64,000 nt of DNA, taken from the NCBI GenBank assembly GCA_000711775.1, contig ARYC01017102.1:1-64000 (forward strand), written 5' to 3'. This stretch comes from Oxytricha trifallax. Taxonomy: Eukaryota; Ciliophora; Spirotrichea; Sporadotrichida; Oxytrichidae. Shown here piece after piece: positions 1 through 12,090 of the stretch (within the stretch, counting starts at the first letter, position 1; the number at the start of each line of letters is the position of its first letter). The translations under genes were made by a program, and so were the position numbers. The notes beneath the pieces were generated by a model. That model was given only the letters and a program-made list of their open reading frames with translations. It made no database searches and was not told where the DNA came from.

Positions 1-125
1 TTAAGCAAGATGAAATATGCAATGAAAATTAAGAAGATAGTTGAGATGGTCATCGTAAAAGCTCCAGCATATCCACGATAATCATTGGATGATATACTAA
101 GAACAACTACAGACTGCTAAATTCA
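1..125 (-). CDS. Fragment of a membrane protein (runs off the window)
   Basis: Read on the minus strand with TAA/TAG as Gln, the first ~125 bases stay open and encode a Ser/Val-rich stretch, then NDYRGYAGAF, then a strongly hydrophobic segment (TISTIFLIFIAYFILL) that looks like a membrane helix. A TGA at its upstream edge and AT-rich DNA beyond suggest that an MDS or exon boundary lies near base 125. The rest of the gene lies left of the window. I do not recognise the family; the call rests on composition and hydrophobicity only. Confidence 0.35.
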
Positions 126-286
126 AGAGGTATCACAAAGATAAGCAGATAAAATTTGTTTGAATTAAGTACAGTAATACTCATTAAACATTCATTAAAT
201 TCATGTAAAACCTGCGTTTTCTCTACTAACCCCAATAAGACCCCAACTATACCCTACAAAATCAAAGCACTTATAAACCTCACTAA

Positions 287-302
287 GGGTTTTGGGGTTT
301 TG
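287..302 (+). repeat. Internal telomere-like G4T4 motif
   Basis: The sequence GGGTTTTGGGGTTTTG is two Oxytricha/Stylonychia-type telomere units inside germline DNA. It is preceded by AACCTCACTAA, close to the AACCTTATAAA that precedes the second such motif near 63.26 kb. Oxytricha TBE transposons are known to carry C4A4 repeats at their tips, so this may be the right-hand tip of a TBE-like element extending leftward. No TBE protein is seen in the 287 bases available. Confidence 0.6.
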
Positions 303-344
303 ATTCAAGTCTATACTAATAATCAAGTTACTTAAATTAGAAAG

Positions 345-910
345 TTAATTGCTAGGTGGTACCAACCACTTGGGACTTTCTGATAGAGCTTTCTACTACA
401 CTAAGGCCTACCGAGGGCAGGTATGGGGTTGCTGGGCGCAACGCATGAGGGACCAGTCGGCGGGGTTCAATCTGTCAGCGTACACTCCCGAGTGAGCTGG
501 ATCCTAAGATTTCCCTGCATTAGATGAGTCTACTGGCTTGAGTTCAGTTTCCTAGGTAATAGGGAGCAGGATAGAGGTACGCTCTGCCTCTAAAAGTGAG
601 AAAATGAAAACCATTGAAGCCAACGATAAGGATTTTTCTCCCACACCGGGTTAGGGTACTGAAGCTACCACAGCGAAAGGACAGGGATTACGTTTCCCAG
701 CAGCGGTGGGACCGGTAAGCGTTTTTCTCCAACTTCTGTTTCCTGGTTGAATCTTGCAAGCTCTGTCCGGGTTATAACCAGACATCTTGATTTCGGGAGG
801 AGACTAGGTGATAGCGAGATTGGTTTTTTCGAGTTTTCTACTTCACGACTGCCACGTCACGGAATATGCCACGTCAACTCACTCAGATACGTCTACGTCA
901 CGACTAAGAT
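345..910. other. GC-rich island of unknown nature
   Basis: About 560 bases are roughly half G+C by eye, against an AT-rich surround of about one quarter. The minus strand has an open frame (TAA/TAG as Gln) for most of its length, starting MSGYNPDRACKIQPGN, but with a single stop codon such a run is expected by chance in about one case in ten. Bases 840-905 repeat the word ACGTC several times. It could be a coding segment, a structured RNA gene or a repeat. It does not match any tRNA, snRNA or rRNA core I recognise. Confidence 0.4.
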
Positions 911-2164
911 TGATGGTTTGATTTTAGTATTAAACAGTGATATGTTAAATTTATTTGATTTTAAATCATTCATCATCATACTAATAATCTCCCTACCTTA
1001 TTACAAGCTTATCAATATTAAAATCTTCCTTCAATTCTATTTTCATGATTTCAAGCAATCGTAGCAATATTTTTATTCTAAATTACACATGATTTTAACC
1101 AAAAAGATGTTTATAATTCTCTGGTATTTCTGTAATAGACATTTTAGAGTCCTCATTTTTCTCTTATTTTTTAAGTATTCTATTGATGCTATTGATATTC
1201 TACTGAGTAACTTCAGTTTATTTTTCTTTATAAGTCTCATAATTGAAGTTTATAAGGACCAAGTCATTGACTAATTTGGCAAATAATTCTATTAGCGATT
1301 TCTGACTTGGGATTGTAAATTCAGTTTTCTATATTCCTTAAATTTTCTCTCTTATATACCTTTTTAAACAGATTGCAATGATTTCTAATAGGAGAAATTA
1401 ATTGAGCGGACGAAGGTCTTTAGATTTTATATTATGAGCTTTCATTAGTTATTTCAACTCAAAATTATACTTGATAGATACTTATTTTTAAGATACTTAA
1501 AATATAATTTCATTAAACCATCCAAATATGATTGATTGACTGAATGAATAATAATGAAAATAGGAAGATAATATCATAATAAAGTTCATTGAATTATATT
1601 TTTAGAATATTGCTAAATAATCTTCATGTACTCTCTGTCCAAAACCATTTTACTTCAAATTGCATTTTTAAATAAAATAACATAGTATGATGGTATTTCT
1701 AACACAAATAAACTGTATTCTGTATTAGGTTTCTTCTTAGTCTATATCCTAATTGAAGAAAAAATATTTTTATTTCTAATTTTAATAAATTTGATTTAAT
1801 CTTTATACTGCCTAGGCGTAATTAAATTTAAATTAAATTGAATTAAATACAATTTAAACTCAAAATGCGAAGAAATAGTGATTTACCTTGATCTAATTAT
1901 TCTCTCAAAATTCATCAAATTTCTTCTATGTTAATTCTCGTACTCTTAATTTTAAATATTACTCTCTATATTTTCTAAACCAATCACCCACAGGTTTCTT
2001 TACTCGCCTCTTGCAACTAATGGTATGTTAATACCGTTCAAGTTTATCTTATCTGTATAAGGATTAATCTTTTTCAATACAGATGTCAAATTTTACTTGA
2101 TAATATTTTGTTCTTTAATGAGGTTTGTGTGATCATTTGAATCTTAGATTATAAAGTCTGGGAA

Positions 2165-5100
2165 GGCGTAGCATTCATAAATAGTACCATAAAGATTTAT
2201 AATGCAAGAGAGAGGTAAGTTTAGTTTGGAGGACTGCTTACTTAACTCATACAAAAAGTTAATAGTTAATAAAACGATGGAAAATAATTTACCATAATTA
2301 GGAATCAATTATTACACAGCATCTTGTGATTCTTCCTAATCGACTTGTAGCTAATTTATTTTTCAGTGTTTTTATCTAGCAAATTACTTTCTTAATTAAA
2401 AAATCCATTTTCATTTCCACTGGTTTGATTTGGCTGTGAACCCAAAAATTACTTCCTTTATTTCTATACTAAAATTCCTCCATGATAGAAGTGTTGTAGA
2501 TTTGGCTTAGATTTACTTTTTATATAGTTTAGACAAAGTTATATATTTGGGTCATTAATATTCAATTCTTTTAATTCTAGGAGATGGATTTTTAAAGCCA
2601 CTAAAAGAGCAATATTCTCGAATCTTTATACTTGGATTACATCCAGTTCGTGGCTTAGCATTTTTTAAAATTTAAAATGGGCTATAATTTCATAATAATA
2701 ATTTTAATTAGAAAAATTCCTTTTTAACTTAGCACTGTGTATTAAAGTAAAGTTTTGATATTATATTCAATCTATAAATCTTCATTAAATTGATTAGAAG
2801 TTTATCTTATATTTTGAATTAGCTATAAAAAATAGAATAAATTAAATTCATATATCATATAATTTTATCATTATAAACACAAACAAAAGGACAAAAAATA
2901 AATTAATTGAATAAAAGTATGTTTTTGAGGCAAAAATTCAGACTAATTAATTTATCTTAATTTCATTATTTCTTCTGAAAACAACTCTTACTTTAGATTT
3001 AAATCAATGTATTTTTAAGATAGAGTGTATGCATTTTTAAATTGCTTTTAATCCAAATCACTATAAGCAAATATATATTCTCTTTTTAATTATTACTTAT
3101 TATATTGTAAAAAATAAGATTATATATAAATTAGCAACCTCCTTTACAATAGATTATGATTAATTTTCAGTTTCTAATTTAAGATTGTTGTAGAATTTCT
3201 TAAAATAATAGTGAATTGATTATTTACTTTCTATTTCAGTCTCATCAAAGTGAAAGTATTTTTAACAAATTTACTTAAAAGTAGTGAACTTATTAGAACA
3301 TAAGTTTAGATAATAATTGCAACATTTTAATTAGTATATTGGCTGGAATTGAGATCCACTATTAGAAGGTATCTAAATTTCTTAAACAACTCGTTTAATT
3401 TTGAAATTCTAAATTTTACAATAAGATTTGTCATTATTTTATAGTTGAGATATTGAGTCATCGTCTGATTGCTAAGTTTACTGCAATTCTTCGGTTTTCA
3501 TGATTAACTCTGAGAGATTTTTCAAAACATAAATTAAGAATAATGGAATACGTATATATATTCTATTCTTATGTAGATTATTGGCGTTATCAGCTTTAAC
3601 TATCTTTGATTAAATAGTGTGATCTCTTGTATTTATGTCAGGTAAAACCTTACCAAAATTTTAAGGTTTTTTGGGCTTTACGAAGCCATCACTCTCTAAT
3701 AATCTTATATGTGAGTCCGTGGCATCGAAAATTTATAATTTAAATTTATAAAAATTATTAAACTCTAAAATGCGATTTATTAAAATATATCGCTCTGATT
3801 ATTCTTTGCTGAGCCTAATTTCATTTTATCATTTTAAATGGAAGATTTCTCTTGAATCAACTGATTGTAACTTTAGTCATAATTATTCGAACATTCTTTC
3901 TAGTAATTATTTTTATTTTGATCCTATTTAGCATGTTCTATACCTGGTGTCTGGGAAGGATATATTTGAACAATTAAACTTTAGTTCTTATTCTATTGCT
4001 TATTCAAGACTCCTTTCTAAGTCTTTGCTCGCAAGCAGTTGCAGCTATTATCTGTTCCGACCGAGACCCGTACCCCCCCGACCTCTTTCTAAAAAATACC
4101 CCCTTCACACGCCGTACCCCCGACCCCCATAACCTCCCCCCCCGTACCCCCCCGTACCCCCCGTACCCCCCATAAAATCCCCCATTTCATATGAAATTTT
4201 TTATCCGCGCAGTCTGAATCGATTTCCTTCATGACATCTCGCCATCATATATAGATAATTTTTTATATGAAATATCATAAATTTTTAAAAATTTATTCTT
4301 TGATTATTAACCCATAATAGCATATTATTTTCATTTTTTTTAATTTTTCAGCGCTCGCCATTATTTTCTGAGTGCATACTCTCATAGTAAATTATTTATT
4401 TTATGAGTAACACATTAATAATCATAATTATATATTAAAAAGATAATTATTTATAAAGTACTAGATATATTTCTTAACAACTTTGGGTAATGGACCCCTA
4501 CGATGGGCCGCTAAATGTTTTTTCTATATTTTTTTAAATGTTCTAAAAATCATTAAAACATCAAAGTAACATGTCATAAGTCATTCAAAAGCTCCCTTAC
4601 GACTTTTTAAAAGCAGTCTATAACAACAAAAATTATAATATCAATAAAATCATAAAATACATAGAATTTTGAATTAATATTACTAATTTTATTTAGTATG
4701 TTATGATTATTATATTTATTTTTTCACAAATTTATATTCTAATATCATGATTAGTTGTTATAATTGCTTCAAAACTATAATCATTTAGCTTACTGATTTA
4801 TAAGATTACATATAATATCATTTGGTTTTGAAGCAATTATAACAACTAATCATGATATTAGAATATAAATTTGTGAAAAAATAAATATAATAATCATAAC
4901 ATACTAAATAAAATTAGTAATATTAATTCAAAATTCTATGTATTTTATGATTTTATTGATATTATAATTTTTGTTGTTATAGACTGCTTTTAAAAGTCGT
5001 AAGGGAGCTTTTGAATGACTTATGACATGTTACTTTGATGTTTTAATGATTTTTAGAACATTTAAAAAAATATAGAAAAAACATTTAGCGGCCCATCGTA

Positions 5101-8100
5101 GGGGTCCATTACCCAAAGTTGTTAAGAAATATATCTAGTACTTTATAAATAATTATCTTTTTAATATATAATTATGATTATTAATGTGTTACTCATAAAA
5201 TAAATAATTTACTATGAGAGTATGCACTCAGAAAATAATGGCGAGCGCTGAAAAATTAAAAAAAATGAAAATAATATGCTATTATGGGTTAATAATCAAA
5301 GAATAAATTTTTAAAAATTTATGATATTTCATATAAAAAATTATCTATATATGATGGCGAGATGTCATGAAGGAAATCGATTCAGACTGCGCGGATAAAA
5401 AATTTCATATGAAATGGGGGATTTTAGGGGGATGGGGGGTATGGAGGGTACGGGGGAATGGAGGGTACGGGGGTCTACGGGTGTGAAGGGGGTATTTTTT
5501 AGAAGAGGGGTACGGGGGGGTACGGGTCTCGGTCGGAACAATTATCAAATAAAAAATTATTTTAAAAATATTGAATTAGAACTTGTTCTCTAAAATGAAA
5601 AATGAACACAACTCTTTTTTTTAGAATAACTGAAGCTCCCATTTTAAAAATCTTAATGTTTGATAGTATTTTTATTTTATTTAGACAAATTTTAACTTTT
5701 TATAAGGAATGTAGCTTAATTTAATTTTTATGAACTTCAATTATCTCAATAAATTTTAGTTATAAAAATATCTTATCAATAAATATAGTAATTTTATTTA
5801 GTTAAATTATAATATGTTGTATTATATTTCGTTTTTTATCTATTCATAAATGATTATAAATTTTTCATTCTCTACTTCAAATTTTTTCACAAAAGTGAAT
5901 GTCTTTTACTTTATTTTGGCATTTATTGATTTTTCTAAGATTATTGCATTTTTGAGAGAATGTTTTCATAAATCTTTTGGAACTCCTCATCCTGGCCCAA
6001 ATCTCCGAATTTCTCTAATATTTTCATTTCGTTCATCACGCGCTCTGTCGAGATTTATTTATGTTTGTGATCGGTATAATTGTTAAATTCTCTACTTGAT
6101 AAACTCATTTAGCTGCTCAATGATTATTTAATACATGTTTAAGAAATTCTAATATAAATATAAATCTAGGTTGGAAAAGATAAACATTATGAAGTAAAAT
6201 ACAATTTATTGAATTATTTATGCTCTTATATAAAAATCATAATAAAACGCATGAATTATTTAGGTTGAGAAAATACTGAAGAATTTACGCTTGACATAGG
6301 CAACCTCAAAAAATGATTAGTATTAGTTTTATTAGCAAAAGCTGAATTCTATTTTTATTCATAAAATTTAGATTTCTGGGAAATTGGATTCATATTTGTT
6401 TGTAATGTATTGCTATTTTATTCGCTTTTCAGGGAAATTAGATTTCTTGGGGAATTCTACATTGAGGTTAGAGCTGATTGGGAGTAGCCACCTTTATTTA
6501 CTATTTTATGTTTCTACGATTTTTGTTTTACAAAGCGAATGAATGAACTCTCCTCTTCATTCAATAATTATTTATATAATTCTAACTTAACATACTCAGT
6601 GTGTTTTACTTTAATAATTATAATTACTTCATAAACAGTTGAGTGATGTTGATTGATATTCTTTTGTGAATTTTAACTCTTAATTATTTAAGAAGTGTTT
6701 GAATATTCTTACTATTGTAGAAATATATTTGAATATGGAAAATTAATTAAAATTAAATTAAAATAAGTTGAGAATCGTGGCAGTTAAAATTGTCCAATTT
6801 AAACTATGTTGGTCTTGTTTGATATAGAATTAAAATTAGCTGGACTTTACTATTGCCGTTCCTTATTTATTGCATACCTGGAGCGAGATAATTTGACTTT
6901 CATGTTAGGGTATAATTTAATGAATTTAGAGGTGTTTAATTAAAGTCGAGTTATCTCGCTCCAGGGATGCGATAAAATAGTACCGCCATTAATATAGTCG
7001 AGCTAATTTTGAATTATTTATCGAATGAGCCCGAGTTCGTTTAAATTGGAAAATTTTAACTGCCACGATTTTCAACTTATTTAGATTTAATTATAATTAA
7101 TTTTCCATATTCAAATGTATTTCTACAATATCGAAAAGCACTCTCATCGTTTATTCTTGGAGTTTGTTAATTTTAAAGCATATAGCTTTCTCTGCCGCTG
7201 TTAAGACCTAAATGTTCTGTACTCTAATTTCTCATTAAAGTTCCCTTAGTATTTGTAAATTTTAACTAATTCGCAAATTTATAAGTAACATCAACTTATA
7301 TAATAACATTTATAAACCCCTTAGATTATGATTAACTATCAACTCCCAACTGTCTATTACTATTAATAATGGATTGAAGTCTACTCTCGAATTGAGTGGA
7401 GTTGTAATATTTAGAGAAATGGTTCATGCTTTCTTCTAAGTCTAAGTTTTTTATTTTATTTCCAGGCTGATATTCGTTAGACTTTGGTGGTAGAACTACT
7501 GGTTATTTTAATTTTCTTAAAACTCTGTGTGATTTTAAAGGGGACCCTCTCTAAGTAAATTAATTAATTGCATTGTTTAATTAATATGATAAATTTATTA
7601 TTTTAATTGATCAAATCAGTTAACATTTCAAAACACTCAAAATATTTTAAAGTAAAAGGCATTCGTATACTAGTACCTAAATCTTAAGTGCATATTCCAT
7701 TACCTTATAATAAATCAGTTGTTTCTTTAGTCTTTCTCTATTAAATTTTTGTCATAATATTCTTAGTGCGTTATAATGCTTTATTCTCCTTACTTACGAA
7801 ATCTGGGTGATTCGACTGATTTTACTTGAATAGCTATAATAAATTGAAGTTTGATGATTTTGTAATTATTATTTAAAAAAATATATAACAAGAGCAAGTT
7901 TAAACGTGACTTTTAACTTACACCTCTGCAAGGACCGATATCTTTTTTAAGCGGGTTGGGGAGATATGGGAGAGTCGGCATAGTGCTGAGTGATCGAACT
8001 TTTAATGGTGCATTTATGCTACTTTTCAAGGTCAAAACTTCTTTCTAGTAAACCATTGAATCATATCTTTAATTGATTTAATCCTTTTCATTATAAATTT

Positions 8101-11100
8101 AATCAAAAATGGATTATGTATATAGATAAATTCTTTATTAGTTTATATCTTGATCTCTATAAACAGAATTGAAAAAAGTATAATATGATTTACTTTCTGG
8201 ATCTTAGAACATTTAACTCATTTGTATAATTATAGCTGCATTATCTTATAAATTATTATTTTCATCATCTTGCTTATTCTTTGGCTGTATAAATCTGCTT
8301 TTCTAAAATGCTTCTATGTCGTTATTATATGTAATAAGAAAAATAAATAATTAACTCCATTGACATTTTTTAATAAATTTATAGTTATTAATATATAAAA
8401 TAAGTGTATTCATGCGATACTATTATTATTGATAACTACAGTATTATCTTTAGTCCTAGTTTTTATGCAAATCTTCCTAAATATAGTACCAGTATTTTTC
8501 TTTTTTTTCTTAGTTTAGGCGAATTCTTGATTTTTATTAGCGTTAGGTGATTTTAATAATGAATTAGGCATACTTAAAAATTATGGCTACTATTAATCTG
8601 TTGCTATCATTTATTAATTAAAATTTCATTTTTATAACATACATTTAATATAAAATTTAATTGAAATTAATTAGAAAATATATCATAGGCATGTCAAGGG
8701 AAGGGTTTGTAGCTTATCCAACACTATTTAAGTTGCTTTTCTTGACATATTATTAGAAATTTGTTATGAAATAGAGAAGTTTTAAATTGTTTGTCTAAAA
8801 TGTAGCTTTGTCAACAAGAAACACATAATCCTCTAATTTATTTTAATTTTCAATTTTTCATGTAAAATTTAATGTAGGAAAAAATAAAACTTACCACTCT
8901 TCATATACATTACAAATAAAATTACACTTTCTTAATCCATAAATTATACAGTTATTTATTTATTTCTAATTCATTGATCTCTTCAAATCCAAAATTCAAA
9001 ACTTCTCCATTGATAGAATACAAATACTTAAACCCCTCTTTAAACATAACATTATTCTTATTGGGTGAAGTTTGAGCCAGTATATCCTATGGTGACTCAG
9101 AATAAAATATCTAATTCATTACGTCTCTAAGACTCTCGTAATTCGGGAAGTAATGATTCATGTCTTTCGCGTACATTTTTCTTTGTATAAATTCTAGACT
9201 GTCCTCCAAGTCGTTTTTAGTTTTCTAGCCAGTTTTCTTGTAGGACTCTCTACGATTGTCTTTAAGCTTTTTATTAAACATTTCAATGAGGTTAGAGGGG
9301 TCCATGTTGTTTTAAGGGATGTTTTAAAGTTTATGTGAAGGACTGAGATTTTGAATTGAAACTTCAGGAAAATTCTGATTTTAGAGTGATTCTTGAGCGT
9401 TAGAGGTCTCTAAAAGTTAAATTTTGCTTTATTTGGCATTAAAAATTTGCGGATTTTATTGCTTCTTGTTTTCGCCTTCTAATCTAGGACTAATCAAATA
9501 TTACTAATGTTAGTTTGATGTTACAGAGGCTCCTCCGAAAGTTTGATCTTCTTAGTATACAGTTTCATTATAAAGGGATTTTTATTCGTCTTCAATCAGA
9601 TACTTAGTTTGAACTGATGAGGGCTCATAGTTATGCTTATTGTTGCAATTATACTTAAGAATGGTAAAAAAATAAACATAGTAGTTATAGCAAATAATTA
9701 CAATAATAATTAGAGAAAATTAAATGAAAATTAAAAATGATAATTGATGATATAATATTGAATAGTATTTAATTTACATACCTTTTATATTTGTAGTACA
9801 ATTATAGTATCGATTGCTTGTGCAAATTTAATTAAAGAGCATAATAATATTTTACTTATCACCACTAATATAAAGTTCACATATATCAAATTCATATTAG
9901 ATTAGCACATTTAACATATTCTGCTTTAAACTTACTGTTAAGTTAAAAATTATTTCCTCAAAGAAATTTTAATTTATCTATACTCATGATCACAGGGGTG
10001 TCGTTTTCATCCTCTACCAAGGAAGACTCAAATATTTTAACTTCCATCTGCCCTGGTAAAGTTTAAGAAGAACTTTGATATTAGTCAGGCATATTTTAAT
10101 TTTTAAATGTAACTCTTTATTGTTGATTAACTGAGCTTAATTCATTTCTTTGTGCTACTGGACTCGTTATCTTGTGAGGACTCAAAGTAAACTTAAAGTA
10201 CAATTTTAAAAAAGTGGAATATTATGAATAAAAAATTCTATAGAATTGAATCAATAGTATTTTTTTACTTTAGCAGTTACTACTGTTTAATTGAGTGTAT
10301 TATCAATTCCATTGCTACTTATTTAATCTGAATTTATGTTAATTACTATATTCTTTTAGTTATCATTAGTTCTATACTTTAATGTTTGCTATTACTCCTC
10401 TATTAAATTCTATGATTGAGTTTTCTAAGCAGATGATAGTATTATTTAAAGTTAACATATTAATATGTTATAATAAACCCATATATATAATCCTTTTCTA
10501 TATATCATTTAACTTCATAAAAAGAACACAAGTACAATAAAGTTTCTTTTTTTAGCAATAAAACTTGTCTCTTCTTAGCTGAATATTAACTGAAATCATC
10601 AATGCATTCTTCATCATCAAGCTGATCAATTTGCGTCTCGATTTTAAGATATTTATTACTTATTTTGTTTTTTGGATTATTAGCAGGAGTATTCTTTAAC
10701 TGGGAATTTATAAACTCTTTTGCTGTTCTTAGTACTTAAGTTGATTATTATGGCTTTTTGATAATTAAAATTCAATAAAACATAAAAAAAAATTTTTTTA
10801 TTAATTCTCTTGCTTCTTAAATAAATTGAACCTATCTCTAAATAAAGCTTCAAATTATAGTGTTCCTTAACTTATATATAAGTAAACAAAAAATTTTAAA
10901 CTATTTTGATAATGATATCGATATATCTGATGCACTCATACTGAGAGTCAAATAAGATGAAAACCCTCAAATCCCTTAGTACCTCTGAATTAAGCAGTAC
11001 AGAGACTGTGCGCTTTGGAAACGGATCCACCATCTTTGAGTCATAATTCTTCCTTTTAGCAGCTTGGAATTTACTTTAAGTATTTTATTACAAAGTACCT

Positions 11101-11165
11101 GATGATATATGAGGTTGCTTCTGCTTCTGATGAGATTATTACACTGGTATTATAATTATGTAAAA
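2165..11165 (-). CDS. Large Q/N/S-rich protein gene in many germline segments, unrecognised
   Basis: Minus-strand blocks with protein-like composition lie at about 11165-10980, 10735-10550, 10220-9990, 9660-8940, 7720-7660, 7550-7130, 6714-6200, 6130-5870, 4052-3770, 3725-3570, 3520-3150, 2660-2390 and 2350-2165. AT-rich DNA separates them. Several junctions close in frame: an 8-bp repeat GTACTAAG joins the first two blocks, AACTG joins the 8.95-kb block to the 7.7-kb block, and removing the MITE with one TA joins 7.13 to 6.71 kb. The encoded protein is hydrophilic, with acidic runs (QLDDEECIDDF), a helical stretch (FGDLGQDEEFQKIYENIL) and a Cys pair (CNCLRAKTQKG). I recognise no domain. It may be two adjacent genes; the long readable block ends at TGA 8901-8903, which I treat as lying in an IES. 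Start and end codons are not fixed. Confidence 0.5.
4053..5540. mobile_element. Fold-back (long inverted repeat) element, copy A
   Basis: A 1488-bp element is almost entirely one palindrome: arms of about 720-740 bp around a spacer of about 48 bp (near 4776-4823). Ends are TGTTCCGACCGAGACCCGT and its complement. Flanks are the perfect 6-bp direct repeat ATTATC (4047-4052 and 5541-5546), a target-site duplication. Just inside the tips are irregular tandem GTACCCCC-like units. I found no sustained reading frame shared by the two copies, so it is probably non-autonomous. It lies within the large minus-strand gene, between its 5.87-kb and 4.05-kb blocks. Family unknown; 6-bp duplications do not fit TA-targeting mariner elements. 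Confidence 0.88.
6715..7128. mobile_element. TA-flanked palindromic MITE inside a reading frame
   Basis: This 414-bp element has long imperfect inverted repeats starting TTGTAGAAATA, with a matching internal palindrome around the words CTGGAGCGAGATAA and TTATCTCGCTCCAGG. It is bounded by TA at 6713-6714 and 7129-7130, as for Tc1/mariner-type insertions. On the minus strand, removing the element with one TA joins DESAFR to QQEYSNTSQ in one open frame, so precise excision would repair the host gene. No coding capacity is seen. A degenerate relative of its right half lies near 34.47-34.56 kb. Confidence 0.8.
10728..10974 (-). other. Predicted IES, pointer GTACTAAG
   Basis: On the minus strand the 8-bp word GTACTAAG occurs at the end of one coding block (10975-10982) and the start of the next (10728-10735), in the same codon phase. 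Deleting the AT-rich DNA plus one copy joins VLLNSEVLR to TAKEFINSQ in frame. Confidence 0.65.
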
Positions 11166-11169
11166 TTTA

Positions 11170-12090
11170 TTTTAAGCTATTTATATATCATTTTTATTAT
11201 AAAAATCAAACTTGTTAATTGGTTTAATTTAAAAATAATTGCTCAATAATATATTCTGAGATGCGGACATCATATTAGTATAACCTTCCATTTTAATAAA
11301 TAAAATTGATTAAAATTAATTAATATCAAAATAATCTTTATATATATAATCATTATTCATTATTCGATATATCTTTCTTTATTGAAAATTATAAAAAAAT
11401 TTCTATATAAAATGTGCATTAATTACCTAATAATGTATAAGAAAGAGTGTGATTAATATTTGTAGATTAAGTGATTGTATATAATAATAAATTTAAAGTA
11501 ATTTTGCAACAAATATTCCAACAGGACCGTAAATATTATATATCAATTTCGTATACCCTATACATCCCAAATATTTCACATAATAGACGCCAAAAATACT
11601 ATAGTTTAATCAACAATATCTATAATAATTAGAGAAAAATGGAATCCAATATATAATAGGACTAGCTATAGATAAATAGCAGCATAATTGATGAAGATTC
11701 ATCTTTAAAATATATATATATAAAAAATATTCCACTATATATAATTAATTCTATATAATTTCATATAATAAAGTATATTATTAAGAAACAATAAGTAAAC
11801 CGGAACATATAAGAAAATTAGTGTTTTAACATGAAAACCAGTTTGTTAATACTCATTTAACTTGCAATATTTGCACTAATTTATTCCAAGACCCTTTTTC
11901 ATGCTCGAATTGCAAGAAATCTGTATGTTATTGAATCATTTAATATAAATTAAATTAAGTTTTAAAAATCCCTAATAATATTTATACTAGGAAAGTAAGA
12001 TTTCCTTATAATACTGATATTAAAAGAGTAATTTTTATAACAAATTTTATCTAAATTTGATTATTATAATACTAATGCCTCTTATCTTTC
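11170..12090. other. AT-rich intergenic DNA
   Basis: No coding stretch, RNA gene or organised repeat is visible here on either strand. It separates a minus-strand gene on the left from a plus-strand gene on the right, so their 5' ends face each other across it and it probably holds both promoters. Confidence 0.4.

Noticed and set aside
345-910. Possible rRNA or tRNA gene in the GC-rich island
   Set aside because: No conserved rRNA core, tRNA A/B box or cloverleaf was recognised on either strand.
747-1274. Open frames right of the GC-rich island
   Set aside because: They become Phe/Ile/Leu-rich AT-driven runs after the island, without protein-like composition; expected by chance with one stop codon.
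5850-6086. PEX19-like protein on the minus strand (FGDLGQDEEFQKIYENIL)
   Set aside because: Superficial resemblance only; the following residues lack the conserved Pex19 helices, so it is left as part of the unrecognised gene.
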